Part shown: one piece after another, positions 1 to 7,829 of the stretch
Position numbering within the stretch: position 1 is the stretch's first letter
How the letters are laid out: every line of letters starts with the position of its first letter
NCBI GenBank assembly: GCA_020638795.1
Contig: JACKHW010000001.1
Span: 797,438-861,437, forward strand
DNA length: 64,000 bases
Direction of reading: 5' to 3'
Source of the DNA: Planctomycetota bacterium
GTDB lineage: Bacteria > Planctomycetota > UBA1135 > GCA-002748355
Position numbers and translations under genes: made by a program
Notes under the pieces: model-generated
What the model was told of the DNA's origin: nothing
What the model saw: only the letters and a program-made list of their open reading frames with translations
Database searches by the model: none

Positions 1-850
1 TCGCTGCCGCACGGAGCAATTCGGAAACGGTCATGCGAACACCGCGGTCCTCCGCCTTCGCGAGCACGATAGGGCTCGCGTCCTCGGTCACGGATCGCGC
101 TGGCTGCACGATCGACGAAGTCGAAGGAGGCGATGCTGCATCGGAGCTCTTCGCGTTCGCTGTCTGCGGACTCGGGAGCTGTGGTACCGGCTTCTTCGCG
201 AGGCTCTCGCGGGCCCGTGACTGCTTCGCCACGAGTTCGCGTTCGAAGGCGTCGACATCTTTGCGCGCTGGCACGAAGGTCGAGTCGACTCGTGTGATCT
301 TCGGCGCGATCTGGGTATGTGCTGCGTGCTCAGTCGACGTTTCGTCCTCGCCACGGAAGACGAAGCGATCGTTCTTGATGCCGATCAGCTCGAGCCCTGC
401 GTGGTTGCGCAGTACATCACGCCCGTTGACCTGCGTGATCTCGAAGAGACCTTGGTAGAAGCCGACGATCGGCGAGACGTGCTTTCCGTTGCCGCTCACG
501 TGCAACAAATAGCGCTTGCCGACAGTGAGCCGCGGCATGTCCGCGATGCGAATCGTGTCACCACCGACCGTCCCGCCATCGAAGCGCAGCCGCAACGTCG
601 CACCGCGGATCTTGCCTTTCTGTACCGTCAAGTTGGCGACGTCGACGTACGTGCGGATCGTGCCCTCGTCCCAGCGACACGTGGAGGCCGTCACCGTTCC
701 GATCGCGATGAACTCCGACTCCCGAACGATGTCCGTATAGAACATCGGCGGCACGATCGTCGGTGCCGCAGAACGCACGGGAACGGGAGGGAGAGGGGGA
801 CTGAGCAAATTGGTGAGTGCCAGCAGGGGCACGGCAAGGATCGCTGCCAT
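1..850 (-). CDS. Secreted hypothetical protein, cut by the left edge
   Basis: Reading the minus strand from ATG at 850 gives 283 codons without a stop; the frame runs off the window, so only the N-terminal part is present. The start is supported by AGGAG at 856-860, five bases upstream. The protein opens with a short hydrophobic export segment (MAAILAVPLLALTNLL), followed by a domain with the segments FIAIGTVTAS, VQKGKIRG, LRLRFDGGTVGG and SPIVGFYQGLFEI. This resembles the N-terminal module seen ahead of many secreted bacterial metalloprotease-like proteins. A long Ser/Pro/Ala/Lys-rich linker follows from about residue 190, as if leading to another domain outside the window. Whether a protease domain follows cannot be seen. 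The divergent neighbour starts at 1221. Confidence 0.72.
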   Translation of the reverse strand, partial: MAAILAVPLLALTNLLSPPLPPVPVRSAAPTIVPPMFYTDIVRESEFIAIGTVTASTCRWDEGTIRTYVDVANLTVQKGKIRGATLRLRFDGGTVGGDTIRIADMPRLTVGKRYLLHVSGNGKHVSPIVGFYQGLFEITQVNGRDVLRNHAGLELIGIKNDRFVFRGEDETSTEHAAHTQIAPKITRVDSTFVPARKDVDAFERELVAKQSRARESLAKKPVPQLPSPQTANAKSSDAASPPSTSSIVQPARSVTEDASPIVLAKAEDRGVRMTVSELLRAAA

Positions 851-1220
851 CGAGGCTCCTCGTGGTGTGGACGCCGGTGGCGACGTGCCGCCCGACGAAC
901 AAGGAGCGAAAAGCCGAGGGCGGGTACCACATCCGGAGATCGAAAATCTCCGGGTTGCGGGGAATGGCCTCGCCGACGCTCAGTCGCGACCGACCACCGT
1001 GACCGCGAGCGTCAGCGTGATGGCGCCATCAGGTCTCGCTGTCGACCGGTATGAACTTCGACGCATCCAGCGAGCCGGCAAACGCGACGCGGCGCGCATG
1101 AACGTATCGCCAGGTCAGGGTCGTGGAGGAATCTTCGCTTTGCGTGACGGAAGCCGCCCTGCACGCGCGCTTGGATGTCAGATTCGCGCGCCTGCCCCCT
1201 CTCATCCCTCGGAGAACTCT
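851..1220. other. Divergent intergenic region with a hairpin
   Basis: This 370-base stretch separates two divergently transcribed genes for exported proteins and should hold both promoters. No convincing gene is seen. Its one clear structure is a perfect inverted repeat: CCGGAGAT (933-940), loop CGAAA (941-945), ATCTCCGG (946-953). No T-run follows on either strand, so it is more likely a regulatory or leader structure than an intrinsic terminator. Confidence 0.5.
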
Positions 1221-2990
1221 ATGGACCCACGCAAGCTCTCGTCGTCCCTCGTCCTCTTCGTCCTAGTCTCGAGCCTGTCCGGCGCCGGATCGATCGCCCA
1301 GACCGCAGTTCGGGTGTGCCCATCCATGTCTCCGAATCCCGCCTACATGACCTCCTTGGGGGGAAAAGCCCTGATCTTCTACGGCTGGAACGAGACCACC
1401 GGAGGCGAGCCGTACATCTGGACGCGGGCGGGCGGCTGCCAGCTGCTCGGGGACTTCTTCCCCGGGCCGAGCGGCTCGGAGGCGCAGCAGTTCGGAACGG
1501 CGGCCGACCGCGCCTTCTTCCCGCTCACGCTCCCGGCAAAGGGCAGGCAGCTTGGCATCTATGACGGAAAGACCGTGTCGGTCTTCGACATCAATAAAAA
1601 CGGAGCCGGTCTACCTGCGCAGTTCACGGCATGTGACAACCTCATGTTCTTCACCGCCTACTCATCGCTGAACGACATCGAGCTGTGGGTGGCGGAGCCC
1701 CGAGGATCGATCTTCCGCTTGGCGGACATCTACCCGGGGCCGTTCGGCTCGTTTCCGGAGAACCTGACCTGCTTCAAGGGTCGCTTGTATTTCAATGCCG
1801 TGGACCCGGTGGTTGGACGAGAGCTCTGGGTCTCGGACGGCACTGCCGCGGGTACCCGTCTTGTCAAAGACATTCGCAACCCTGGCGACTCGAGGCCGCA
1901 TTCGCTGGCCCCGTGCACGACCGCCGCCGGCAAGGAGCTGCTGTTCATGTCCGCGAACACGGACCTGGGCTACGAGCTGTTCGTCTTTGATGGTTTGGAC
2001 GTGACACTGGTCAAGGACATCCGACCCGGTGCGTCGGCCAGCAATCCGCAGCACACGGTCTCCTGCAACGGGCGCGTGTTCTTCTTCGCTGACGACGGCC
2101 AGAACGGCGTCGAGCCGTGGGTCTCGGATGGCACCGCTGCCGGCACGACCCTTCTCAGGGATATCAATCCCGGCACGGCCGGCAGCACTGGCGGTCCGAT
2201 TGTCTGTTGCGGCGACAAGGTGTTCTTCCGGGCAACCGACGGCATTGCCGGCGTCGAGCTCTGGTGCAGCGATGGAACCGGGAGCGGCACCGTCATGGTC
2301 AAGGACATCCGCCCCGGTGCGGGGAACAGCCTGCCGAATTGGCTGACTGCGGTCGGCAACCTGCTCTACTTCACGGCCGACGATGGAACATACGGAACCG
2401 AGCTCTGGGTCAGTGATGGGACTCTCGCAGGTACCCGACTGGTCTCTGACATCAACCCTGGTGCGAGTTCTTCGTCGCCGTTTTCTCTCGCGGTGTGTGA
2501 CGGCGAGCTGTTCATGAGCGCGAATCACGACACCTACGGCCGGGAGCTGTGGAAGATCGTGAGTCCGGGATCGATGGTCGAGGCGATCGGGCAGGGCTGC
2601 GGAGGAATCCGCCTGGAGGCGACTCCGGCGTCGATCGGCAACACTTTCGTTCTGACCGGAGCCTGCGCGCCGACTGGTACGATCAATCCGACACCGCCGC
2701 ACGACGGCTACCTCGGCGTCACCTACCTGATGTTGTCGTCGCAGCCTGGCTTCCTCTTCCATGATCCCGCGCTCCTCTCCAACCGGTGCTGGTCGTGGTC
2801 GTTCCTGCTCACCGGCACCCTCCTCGTGGACGCAGTGACCCTGACCGAACGCTGGAGCCGCGGGCCGATGTCAATTCCGAACGTCCCTTCCCTCAAGGGC
2901 GCGCAGCTGCACTACCAGACGATGTACCTGGATCTGAAGACGATCCTGCCGCTACGCACGAGCAACGTCGTGCAGCTGACGATCGGCTGA
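1221..2990 (+). CDS. Secreted ELWxSDGT-repeat propeller-like protein
   Basis: A 589-residue exported protein. ATG at 1221 is chosen because GGAG lies about eight bases upstream and the first residues form a signal peptide (KLSSSLVLFVLVSSLSGAGSIAQ). The body is built from roughly 45-60 residue repeats carrying ELWVSDGTAAGTRLVKDI-like and VFFFADDGQNGVE-like segments. These are typical of the ELWxSDGT family found in Planctomycetota and some Deltaproteobacteria, and are expected to form a beta-propeller or similar beta-fold. The last about 130 residues are a different domain ending LRTSNVVQLTIG, of the type also ending several other exported proteins in this window. Its function is unknown; an extracellular or surface role is inferred. 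Confidence 0.8.
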   Translation: MDPRKLSSSLVLFVLVSSLSGAGSIAQTAVRVCPSMSPNPAYMTSLGGKALIFYGWNETTGGEPYIWTRAGGCQLLGDFFPGPSGSEAQQFGTAADRAFFPLTLPAKGRQLGIYDGKTVSVFDINKNGAGLPAQFTACDNLMFFTAYSSLNDIELWVAEPRGSIFRLADIYPGPFGSFPENLTCFKGRLYFNAVDPVVGRELWVSDGTAAGTRLVKDIRNPGDSRPHSLAPCTTAAGKELLFMSANTDLGYELFVFDGLDVTLVKDIRPGASASNPQHTVSCNGRVFFFADDGQNGVEPWVSDGTAAGTTLLRDINPGTAGSTGGPIVCCGDKVFFRATDGIAGVELWCSDGTGSGTVMVKDIRPGAGNSLPNWLTAVGNLLYFTADDGTYGTELWVSDGTLAGTRLVSDINPGASSSSPFSLAVCDGELFMSANHDTYGRELWKIVSPGSMVEAIGQGCGGIRLEATPASIGNTFVLTGACAPTGTINPTPPHDGYLGVTYLMLSSQPGFLFHDPALLSNRCWSWSFLLTGTLLVDAVTLTERWSRGPMSIPNVPSLKGAQLHYQTMYLDLKTILPLRTSNVVQLTIG

Positions 2991-3097
2991 GATGTCGACG
3001 CATACCGGAGTCATTCGAGCGTCATGCTCCGCCTGAGAATCCGGTCTCCGAACTCCGGCTCGGCGCTTCGCGCTGATGGACGCAGGAGAGTTCGACG

Positions 3098-3355
3098 GTG
3101 TGCTCGGGTTTCCGGCTCGCGTTCGAACCGGATCCTGACGGCGAGGGCACCGTGTCGACCGAGAGCCGCCGCCGGGACGTCGTGCACGGACGATTGCGAG
3201 AACGCATCACGATCGGGTCGCTCACGATGGTGGACGTGCCCGTGATCGCGGGTCGCGGCGCGACGTGGCTGCTCGGCGGTGCCTTCCTGAAAGACCACGT
3301 AACGACGTTCGACCAGGAGTCGCGTGCCGTGCGCTTTCGGCGTACATCGAACTGA
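3098..3355 (+). pseudogene. Retropepsin-like aspartyl protease C-terminal remnant
   Basis: The open frame ends in ITIGSLTMVDVPV followed by WLLGGAFLKDHVTTFD and AVRFRR. This is the pattern of the last strands of bacterial retropepsin-like aspartyl proteases (LLG-x-x-FL ... FD). The frame has no export signal, and the catalytic Asp-Thr/Ser-Gly half is not present in the same frame. Just upstream (3088 onward), another frame reads EFDGVLGFPAR and stops, which looks like a second scrap of the same type of gene. I read this as a decayed protease gene between two intact genes. A short functional protein is possible but unlikely. Confidence 0.45.
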
Positions 3356-3447
3356 CGAGATCTCGTAAGCTGACGTCGTTCGACGGACATCGTCCCTCGG
3401 CGCGAACCTCGTTTCCGGAGCCGCGCGCACGCGACAAGACCGAATTC

Positions 3448-6330
3448 ATGCAACAGGTCCCAGGCACCCGACTCGCGCACTACGACATCCAGGCCAAGAT
3501 CGGTGCGGGCGGGATGGGGGACGTCTATCGCGCGTGGGACACGAGACTCGAACGTGCCGTCGCGATCAAGTTGTTGCCCGATCGGTTGTCGCGTCATGCC
3601 GAAGCCAAGCAGCGCTTCTTGCTCGAGGCACGCGCTGCGTCGGGACTCGAGCATCCGAATGTCTGCACGGTCTATGCCGTCGAAGAGTTGGACGACGGAC
3701 GTCTGCTTCTCGCCATGGCGCTTCTCGAAGGAGAAACGCTGCGGCACCGACTCGACCGTGGCGTGATGAGCGTCAACGAAGCACTCGACGTGGCAATCCA
3801 GATCGCGGACGGACTGGCGGCCGCGCACGAGCACGGAGTGCTGCATCGCGACATCAAGCCGGCCAACATCGGCTTCGCCGCCGATGGGCGTGCGGTGATT
3901 CTAGACTTCGGGCTCGCCAAGATGCCCGACGTCGATCTCACGGCCGAAGGCACGACACTCGGCACCCTCGCGTACATGAGTCCCGAGCAGGCGAGGGGGA
4001 AGACCACGGATGCGCGTACCGACGTTTGGTCGCTCGGCGTCGTGCTGTACGAGATGCTCGCCGGGACGAGGCCGTTCGTCGGCGAACAACTCGCCGTGGT
4101 TCGTGCTGTGCTCGACGAGGATCCGGTTCCGCTCACGACGCACGTGCCGAACTTGTCGGCCGAACTCGACGGCATCGTGCAGCGCTGTCTCGCGAAGGAT
4201 CGCGAAACACGCACTCCCACGGCCGCGGCGCTCGCCGAAGAGCTGCGCGCTTTTCGGGAGCCGCCACGAGTCGAAGGAACGAGTCGCAAGGCCCTGCTCG
4301 GTCTGGCCACGATTTCCGTCCTGGTGCTCGCCGCTACGGTCGCGTGGTTGTGGTCGACGCGAGCCCGAGAGCAGCACGTGCGCACCGAAGTCTTGCCGGA
4401 ACTCGAACGCCTCGTCCCGTTGGTGCGCTACGACATGAGTGCTGCTCCTGGTTGGAAGGCCGTCGGTCTGCTGCACGAGGCTCGAGACGTGCTCGGAGAC
4501 GATGCGCGGCTCGACGAACTACGACCACGCATCGTCTGCGAACTCGACCTGTCGTCCGAGCCCTCCGGTGCGCTCGTGCGTGCCAAAGCGTACGGCGACG
4601 ACGGCGCGAGTTGGATCGAACTCGGTCGTACTCCGATTCCGAAGGCCGCGGTTCCTATGGGGATCTCCGAGGTCGAACTGGAGTTCGATGGGTGCAGCCC
4701 GGTGCGCGACATCCTGTGGGGGATGACGTACTTCAGCAGCGAGCGGCGTTTCGTGCTCGACCCGAAGGGTTCGATCCCCGAAGGGATGGTTCGCGTCGCC
4801 TGCGAGTCGTATCCCGTACAACTACCGGGCCTCGATCACCTCGAGACGGAACGCATGGTCGACTTCTTGTGTGATCGCCTCGAAGTCACCAACGCCGACT
4901 ACAAGCGGTTCGTCGAGGAGGGCGCGTATCGCAAGCCTGAATTCTGGCGAGTCCCGTTCGTGTTCGAGGGGCGCACGCTCTCGTTTGCGGAGGCGATGCA
5001 ACGCTTCGTCGATCGCACCAATCTTCCAGGACCGTCGACGTGGGAGAGCGGAAGCTACCCCGACGGCAAAGCGCAGCATCCCGTCGGCGGATTGTCCTGG
5101 TACGAGGCCGAGGCGTTCGCTCGATACGCGAAGAAAGAACTGCCGACGATCTTCCACTGGAGCATGGTCGCGTTCACGTTCGGCAGCTCGGAGATCATTC
5201 CGAAGTCCAACTTTGGGGACGGCACCGTCGAGGTCGGTTCGACTCGCGGTCACAATCGCTACGGCGCACAGGATATGGCCGGCAACGTGCGCGAGTGGTG
5301 CGTCAACGAAGTGTCGGGCACGAGTTCGCGCTTCATCCTCGGTGGTGGCTACAACGACAATCGCTACTCGTTCAACGACGCCTACGCCGCCGATGCGTTC
5401 GATCGTTCGCCGACCAACGGATTGCGTTGTGTGCGATTGACTACGGATGAACCCAATCGCGAGCGACTGACACGCGCGATCGAGACGCCGTTCCGAGACT
5501 TCACCAAGGAGAAGCCGGTCGACGATGCGACGTTTGCCGTGTATCTGCGTCAGTTCGATTACGATCGGACGCCTCTCCAAGCCGTCGTCGAGAACGAGAC
5601 CGTGGACGAGCACGGTACGCGTCAAGTCGTGACGTTTGCGGCCGCCTACGGCGACGAACGCATGCGCGCTCTGCTGATGCTGCCGCGCATCGGCAAGAAG
5701 CCTTACCAGACCGTCGTCTACTTCCCGGGATCGAATGCGATTCACGCGAGTTCGAGCTCTGGGATCGACACGGGCAACTTCAAGGCGATCCTTGCCAGTG
5801 GTCGCGCGGTGATGCTACCGATCTACAAGGGGACGTACGAACGTGGTACCGAGCTCGCGTCCGACTATCCCGATGACACCATCTTCTACAAGGACCACGT
5901 CCTCTGGTGGGGCAAGGATCTGCGCCGGTCCGTCGACTATCTCGAAGAGCGCACCGACATCGATGCCGATCGTCTCGCGTACTTCGGCACCAGTTGGGGC
6001 GGTGCACTCGGCGGGATCATGCCCGCGATCGAAACTCGCTTGCGCTGCAACGTGCTCTACGTCGCGGGAATGTTGTTCCAGCGCTCCTTACCCGAAGTCG
6101 ACCAGCTCCATTATGTGCCGCGCGTCCGCCAGCCGACGCTGATGCTCAATGGTGAGTTCGACTTCTTCTTCCCCGTCGAGACCTCGCAGAAGCCGATGTT
6201 CGAACTCCTCGGCACACCTGCAGAACACAAGCGATACGAGGTCTACCCCGGCGCGCATTCGATTCCGCGCAGCGAGGCGACGGCGCAGATGCTCGGCTGG
6301 CTCGACACGTATCTGGGCAAGGTCGAGTGA
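3448..6330 (+). CDS. Ser/Thr kinase - formylglycine-enzyme-like - alpha/beta hydrolase fusion
   Basis: A 960-residue protein with three catalytic-type parts. Residues 12-270 are a complete Hanks-type kinase: GAGGMG (from 19), Lys in AIKLL, HRDIKPAN, DFG and MSPEQ are all present. A single membrane helix lies near 282-303, so the kinase is cytoplasmic and the rest is probably outside the membrane. Residues about 465-668 match the sulfatase-modifying-factor (FGE) fold, with EVTNADYKRF, HPVGGLSWYEAEAFARYA, DMAGNVREWC and NGLRCVRL. Residues about 685-960 are an alpha/beta hydrolase with nucleophile elbow GTSWGG (Ser849) and probable acid Asp905 and His937. ATG 3448 starts right at the kinase domain. 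Kinase-FGE fusions are common in Planctomycetota; the added hydrolase is less usual. Ligands and substrates are unknown. Confidence 0.85.
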   Translation: MQQVPGTRLAHYDIQAKIGAGGMGDVYRAWDTRLERAVAIKLLPDRLSRHAEAKQRFLLEARAASGLEHPNVCTVYAVEELDDGRLLLAMALLEGETLRHRLDRGVMSVNEALDVAIQIADGLAAAHEHGVLHRDIKPANIGFAADGRAVILDFGLAKMPDVDLTAEGTTLGTLAYMSPEQARGKTTDARTDVWSLGVVLYEMLAGTRPFVGEQLAVVRAVLDEDPVPLTTHVPNLSAELDGIVQRCLAKDRETRTPTAAALAEELRAFREPPRVEGTSRKALLGLATISVLVLAATVAWLWSTRAREQHVRTEVLPELERLVPLVRYDMSAAPGWKAVGLLHEARDVLGDDARLDELRPRIVCELDLSSEPSGALVRAKAYGDDGASWIELGRTPIPKAAVPMGISEVELEFDGCSPVRDILWGMTYFSSERRFVLDPKGSIPEGMVRVACESYPVQLPGLDHLETERMVDFLCDRLEVTNADYKRFVEEGAYRKPEFWRVPFVFEGRTLSFAEAMQRFVDRTNLPGPSTWESGSYPDGKAQHPVGGLSWYEAEAFARYAKKELPTIFHWSMVAFTFGSSEIIPKSNFGDGTVEVGSTRGHNRYGAQDMAGNVREWCVNEVSGTSSRFILGGGYNDNRYSFNDAYAADAFDRSPTNGLRCVRLTTDEPNRERLTRAIETPFRDFTKEKPVDDATFAVYLRQFDYDRTPLQAVVENETVDEHGTRQVVTFAAAYGDERMRALLMLPRIGKKPYQTVVYFPGSNAIHASSSSGIDTGNFKAILASGRAVMLPIYKGTYERGTELASDYPDDTIFYKDHVLWWGKDLRRSVDYLEERTDIDADRLAYFGTSWGGALGGIMPAIETRLRCNVLYVAGMLFQRSLPEVDQLHYVPRVRQPTLMLNGEFDFFFPVETSQKPMFELLGTPAEHKRYEVYPGAHSIPRSEATAQMLGWLDTYLGKVE

Positions 6331-6427
6331 GGCGCGACACGACGGGCCGACCAGGCTCGCCGGAGCGCTCAGGCCGTTGCGGGTATCGAACGGACGCGGT
6401 CCATGCTGGATCGTCAGCGTGTTTTGC

Positions 6428-6937
6428 TCAGTCGGGCGACCCCTCGCGATGACCCTGCTCGTTCTGCCAGTATCGGAAGGACTGGAAGACCAACGCGCCG
6501 ATCACGATCAAGGTCAGGAAGTACCACATTGTGCGTCCGGCAGACAGGAAGCCGATCGCTTGGGACGAACGCCCGAGGTAGATCAGTGCGCAGACTGTCG
6601 CCAATGCGGACGCGGCGAGTGGCAGCATGGCCGCGGTTCTGCGCGGGATCGCGAAGAAGCCCTGGCTCACGACGATGGGGACGGCCGCGGCCACCAAGGA
6701 ACACACGAAGACGAGCACTCCTTCTGCAGAGCTGAATCCGTTCCAGCTCATGCCCGAGTCGAAGCCGCCCGGCATGCTGAGCGTTCCGGCGGCGTTGCCG
6801 ATGGACACCGAAAACCAAGGCAAGAAACAACACAGCGCAGACGCAGCACCCAGGACGAGGACGAGCTTCTCACGCTGCGTCATCGCGCGCGGCATGGATT
6901 TGGAACTCTCGGGACCGCGGCTTTCGATATCTCCCAT
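6428..6937 (-). CDS. Four-helix membrane protein of unknown function
   Basis: A 169-residue protein, mostly hydrophobic. Four probable membrane helices follow a polar N-terminus: around LVLVLGAASALCCFLPWF, VLVFVCSLVAAAVPIVV, AAMLPLAASALATVCALIY and WYFLTLIVIGALVFQ. The C-terminal tail is short and charged. I do not recognise the family. It is convergent with the upstream kinase fusion and lies downstream of a cluster of other minus-strand membrane protein genes, but about 150 bases and a gene remnant separate it from them. Confidence 0.65.
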   Translation of the reverse strand: MGDIESRGPESSKSMPRAMTQREKLVLVLGAASALCCFLPWFSVSIGNAAGTLSMPGGFDSGMSWNGFSSAEGVLVFVCSLVAAAVPIVVSQGFFAIPRRTAAMLPLAASALATVCALIYLGRSSQAIGFLSAGRTMWYFLTLIVIGALVFQSFRYWQNEQGHREGSPD

Positions 6938-7088
6938 GGGCTCTCCTGCGCCGCATCGTTGTTGGCGATCACGACCAGCGCGATGGAGACGCTAGCACAG
7001 ATGCCTTACGTCCGTGCAACGACTATTCGTCTGCCTCTGCAGAGCGGGTGTATCGCCCGCGAACGGTCCCTGCGCGGGAGACGACTCC

Positions 7089-7241
7089 TCAGCGCGGCAC
7101 GAAGCGGAACGAATCGAAGCTCGCCTGCACCGAGTTCGGCTTGGTCCAAGAGAACACGTTCAACCCGACCTGCAGCGTCGCCGGCAGCTCCCCGCCGGAC
7201 ACGCTCGCGGAGACGAGGTGCGGATCGCCGCTGACGTCAAT
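7089..7241 (-). pseudogene. C-terminal remnant of a concanavalin-like (DUF1349-type) domain
   Basis: On the minus strand, 51 codons after an in-frame stop read as a plausible C-terminus: GELPATLQVGLNVFSW, then VQASFDSFRFVPR and a stop. The pattern 'VGL....' followed shortly by 'A-x-FD-x-F-R' is how LamG/DUF1349-type jelly-roll domains usually end. There is no start codon or upstream domain. The preceding gene (7237-7512) ends inside the fragment, which suggests an older, larger gene was overwritten or deleted here. The call rests on pattern recognition from a short piece. Confidence 0.35.
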
Positions 7242-7512
7242 TCAGCCTCGAGCTGAAACTTGTTTTGCAGAGGTGCATGACGCCGATCACGAGTCCGCAC
7301 ACTGCGAGGATGATGCCGTACTCGCTCAGCATCGCCTGAACGTCGGGATACTTCACCGAGTAGGCTTTCGTGAACGGCAATGCACGCTCGGCCATGAAGT
7401 GAAAGCGGCAGTTCATCTCCGATGCCGGGATGCGCATCGGAGGCACGAGGGACACGAAGAGGATGCCGATCAGGCCGAGGAGGCCGACGATCGTGGTGAA
7501 GCGACTTCTCAT
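7237..7512 (-). CDS. Small two-helix membrane protein
   Basis: A 91-residue protein with two hydrophobic segments: an N-terminal one (TIVGLLGLIGILFVSLVPP) and a C-terminal one (YGIILAVCGLVIGVMHL). They are separated by a polar loop of about 40 residues. Its ATG overlaps the stop codon of the upstream DUF4282-like gene, so the two are translationally coupled. Together with the sigma factor gene further upstream they form an apparent three-gene minus-strand unit. I do not recognise the family. The loop probably faces the periplasm or cell exterior. Confidence 0.6.
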   Translation of the reverse strand: MRSRFTTIVGLLGLIGILFVSLVPPMRIPASEMNCRFHFMAERALPFTKAYSVKYPDVQAMLSEYGIILAVCGLVIGVMHLCKTSFSSRLN

Positions 7513-7790
7513 GGTCTCGACTCCAATACGGAATGCGGTGTCCCTCGCGTGAGAAGGTCACGAATGTCGTTCAGGGCTTGGTGTGAGCGGTAGCGCAGAA
7601 TGCTGTGTTCGATGACGAAGCGCGTCATCAGCGGGCCGAAAGTAGCAGACATGACCCACGCCCAGTTGCCGTGCGCGTAGAGCCACCACGTTCCGTAGAG
7701 CGTTCCGCCGATGCCTCCCCAGAACATGAGCTGGAGCAGCAGAGGTGCCATCAGGGTGCGGAACAGCAAGAAGTCGACGACGTGCTTCAT
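7509..7790 (-). CDS. DUF4282-like membrane protein
   Basis: A 93-residue protein with two membrane helices. The opening VVDFLLFRTLMAPLLLQL, the Gly-rich first helix, and the end FGPLMTRFVIEHSILRYR followed by a short basic/acidic tail fit the DUF4282 pattern (FL-x-F-R ... P ... R-x-x-x-E ... R). ATG 7790 is preferred over the upstream GTG (7811) and ATG (7796) because GAGG lies about six bases before it. It begins 39 bases after the end of the sigma factor fusion gene and overlaps the next gene by four bases, so co-transcription is likely. The molecular role of DUF4282 is unknown to me. Confidence 0.62.
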   Translation of the reverse strand: MKHVVDFLLFRTLMAPLLLQLMFWGGIGGTLYGTWWLYAHGNWAWVMSATFGPLMTRFVIEHSILRYRSHQALNDIRDLLTRGTPHSVLESRP

Positions 7791-7829
7791 GGTCATCCTC
7801 GTGAAGTTCACGGTTCAAGGACGCTGCGG

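Noticed and set aside
317..1054. Plus-strand frame of about 245 codons at the left edge
   Set aside because: It is the complement of the edge-cut secreted protein gene, which has a ribosome binding site, signal segment and domain pattern.
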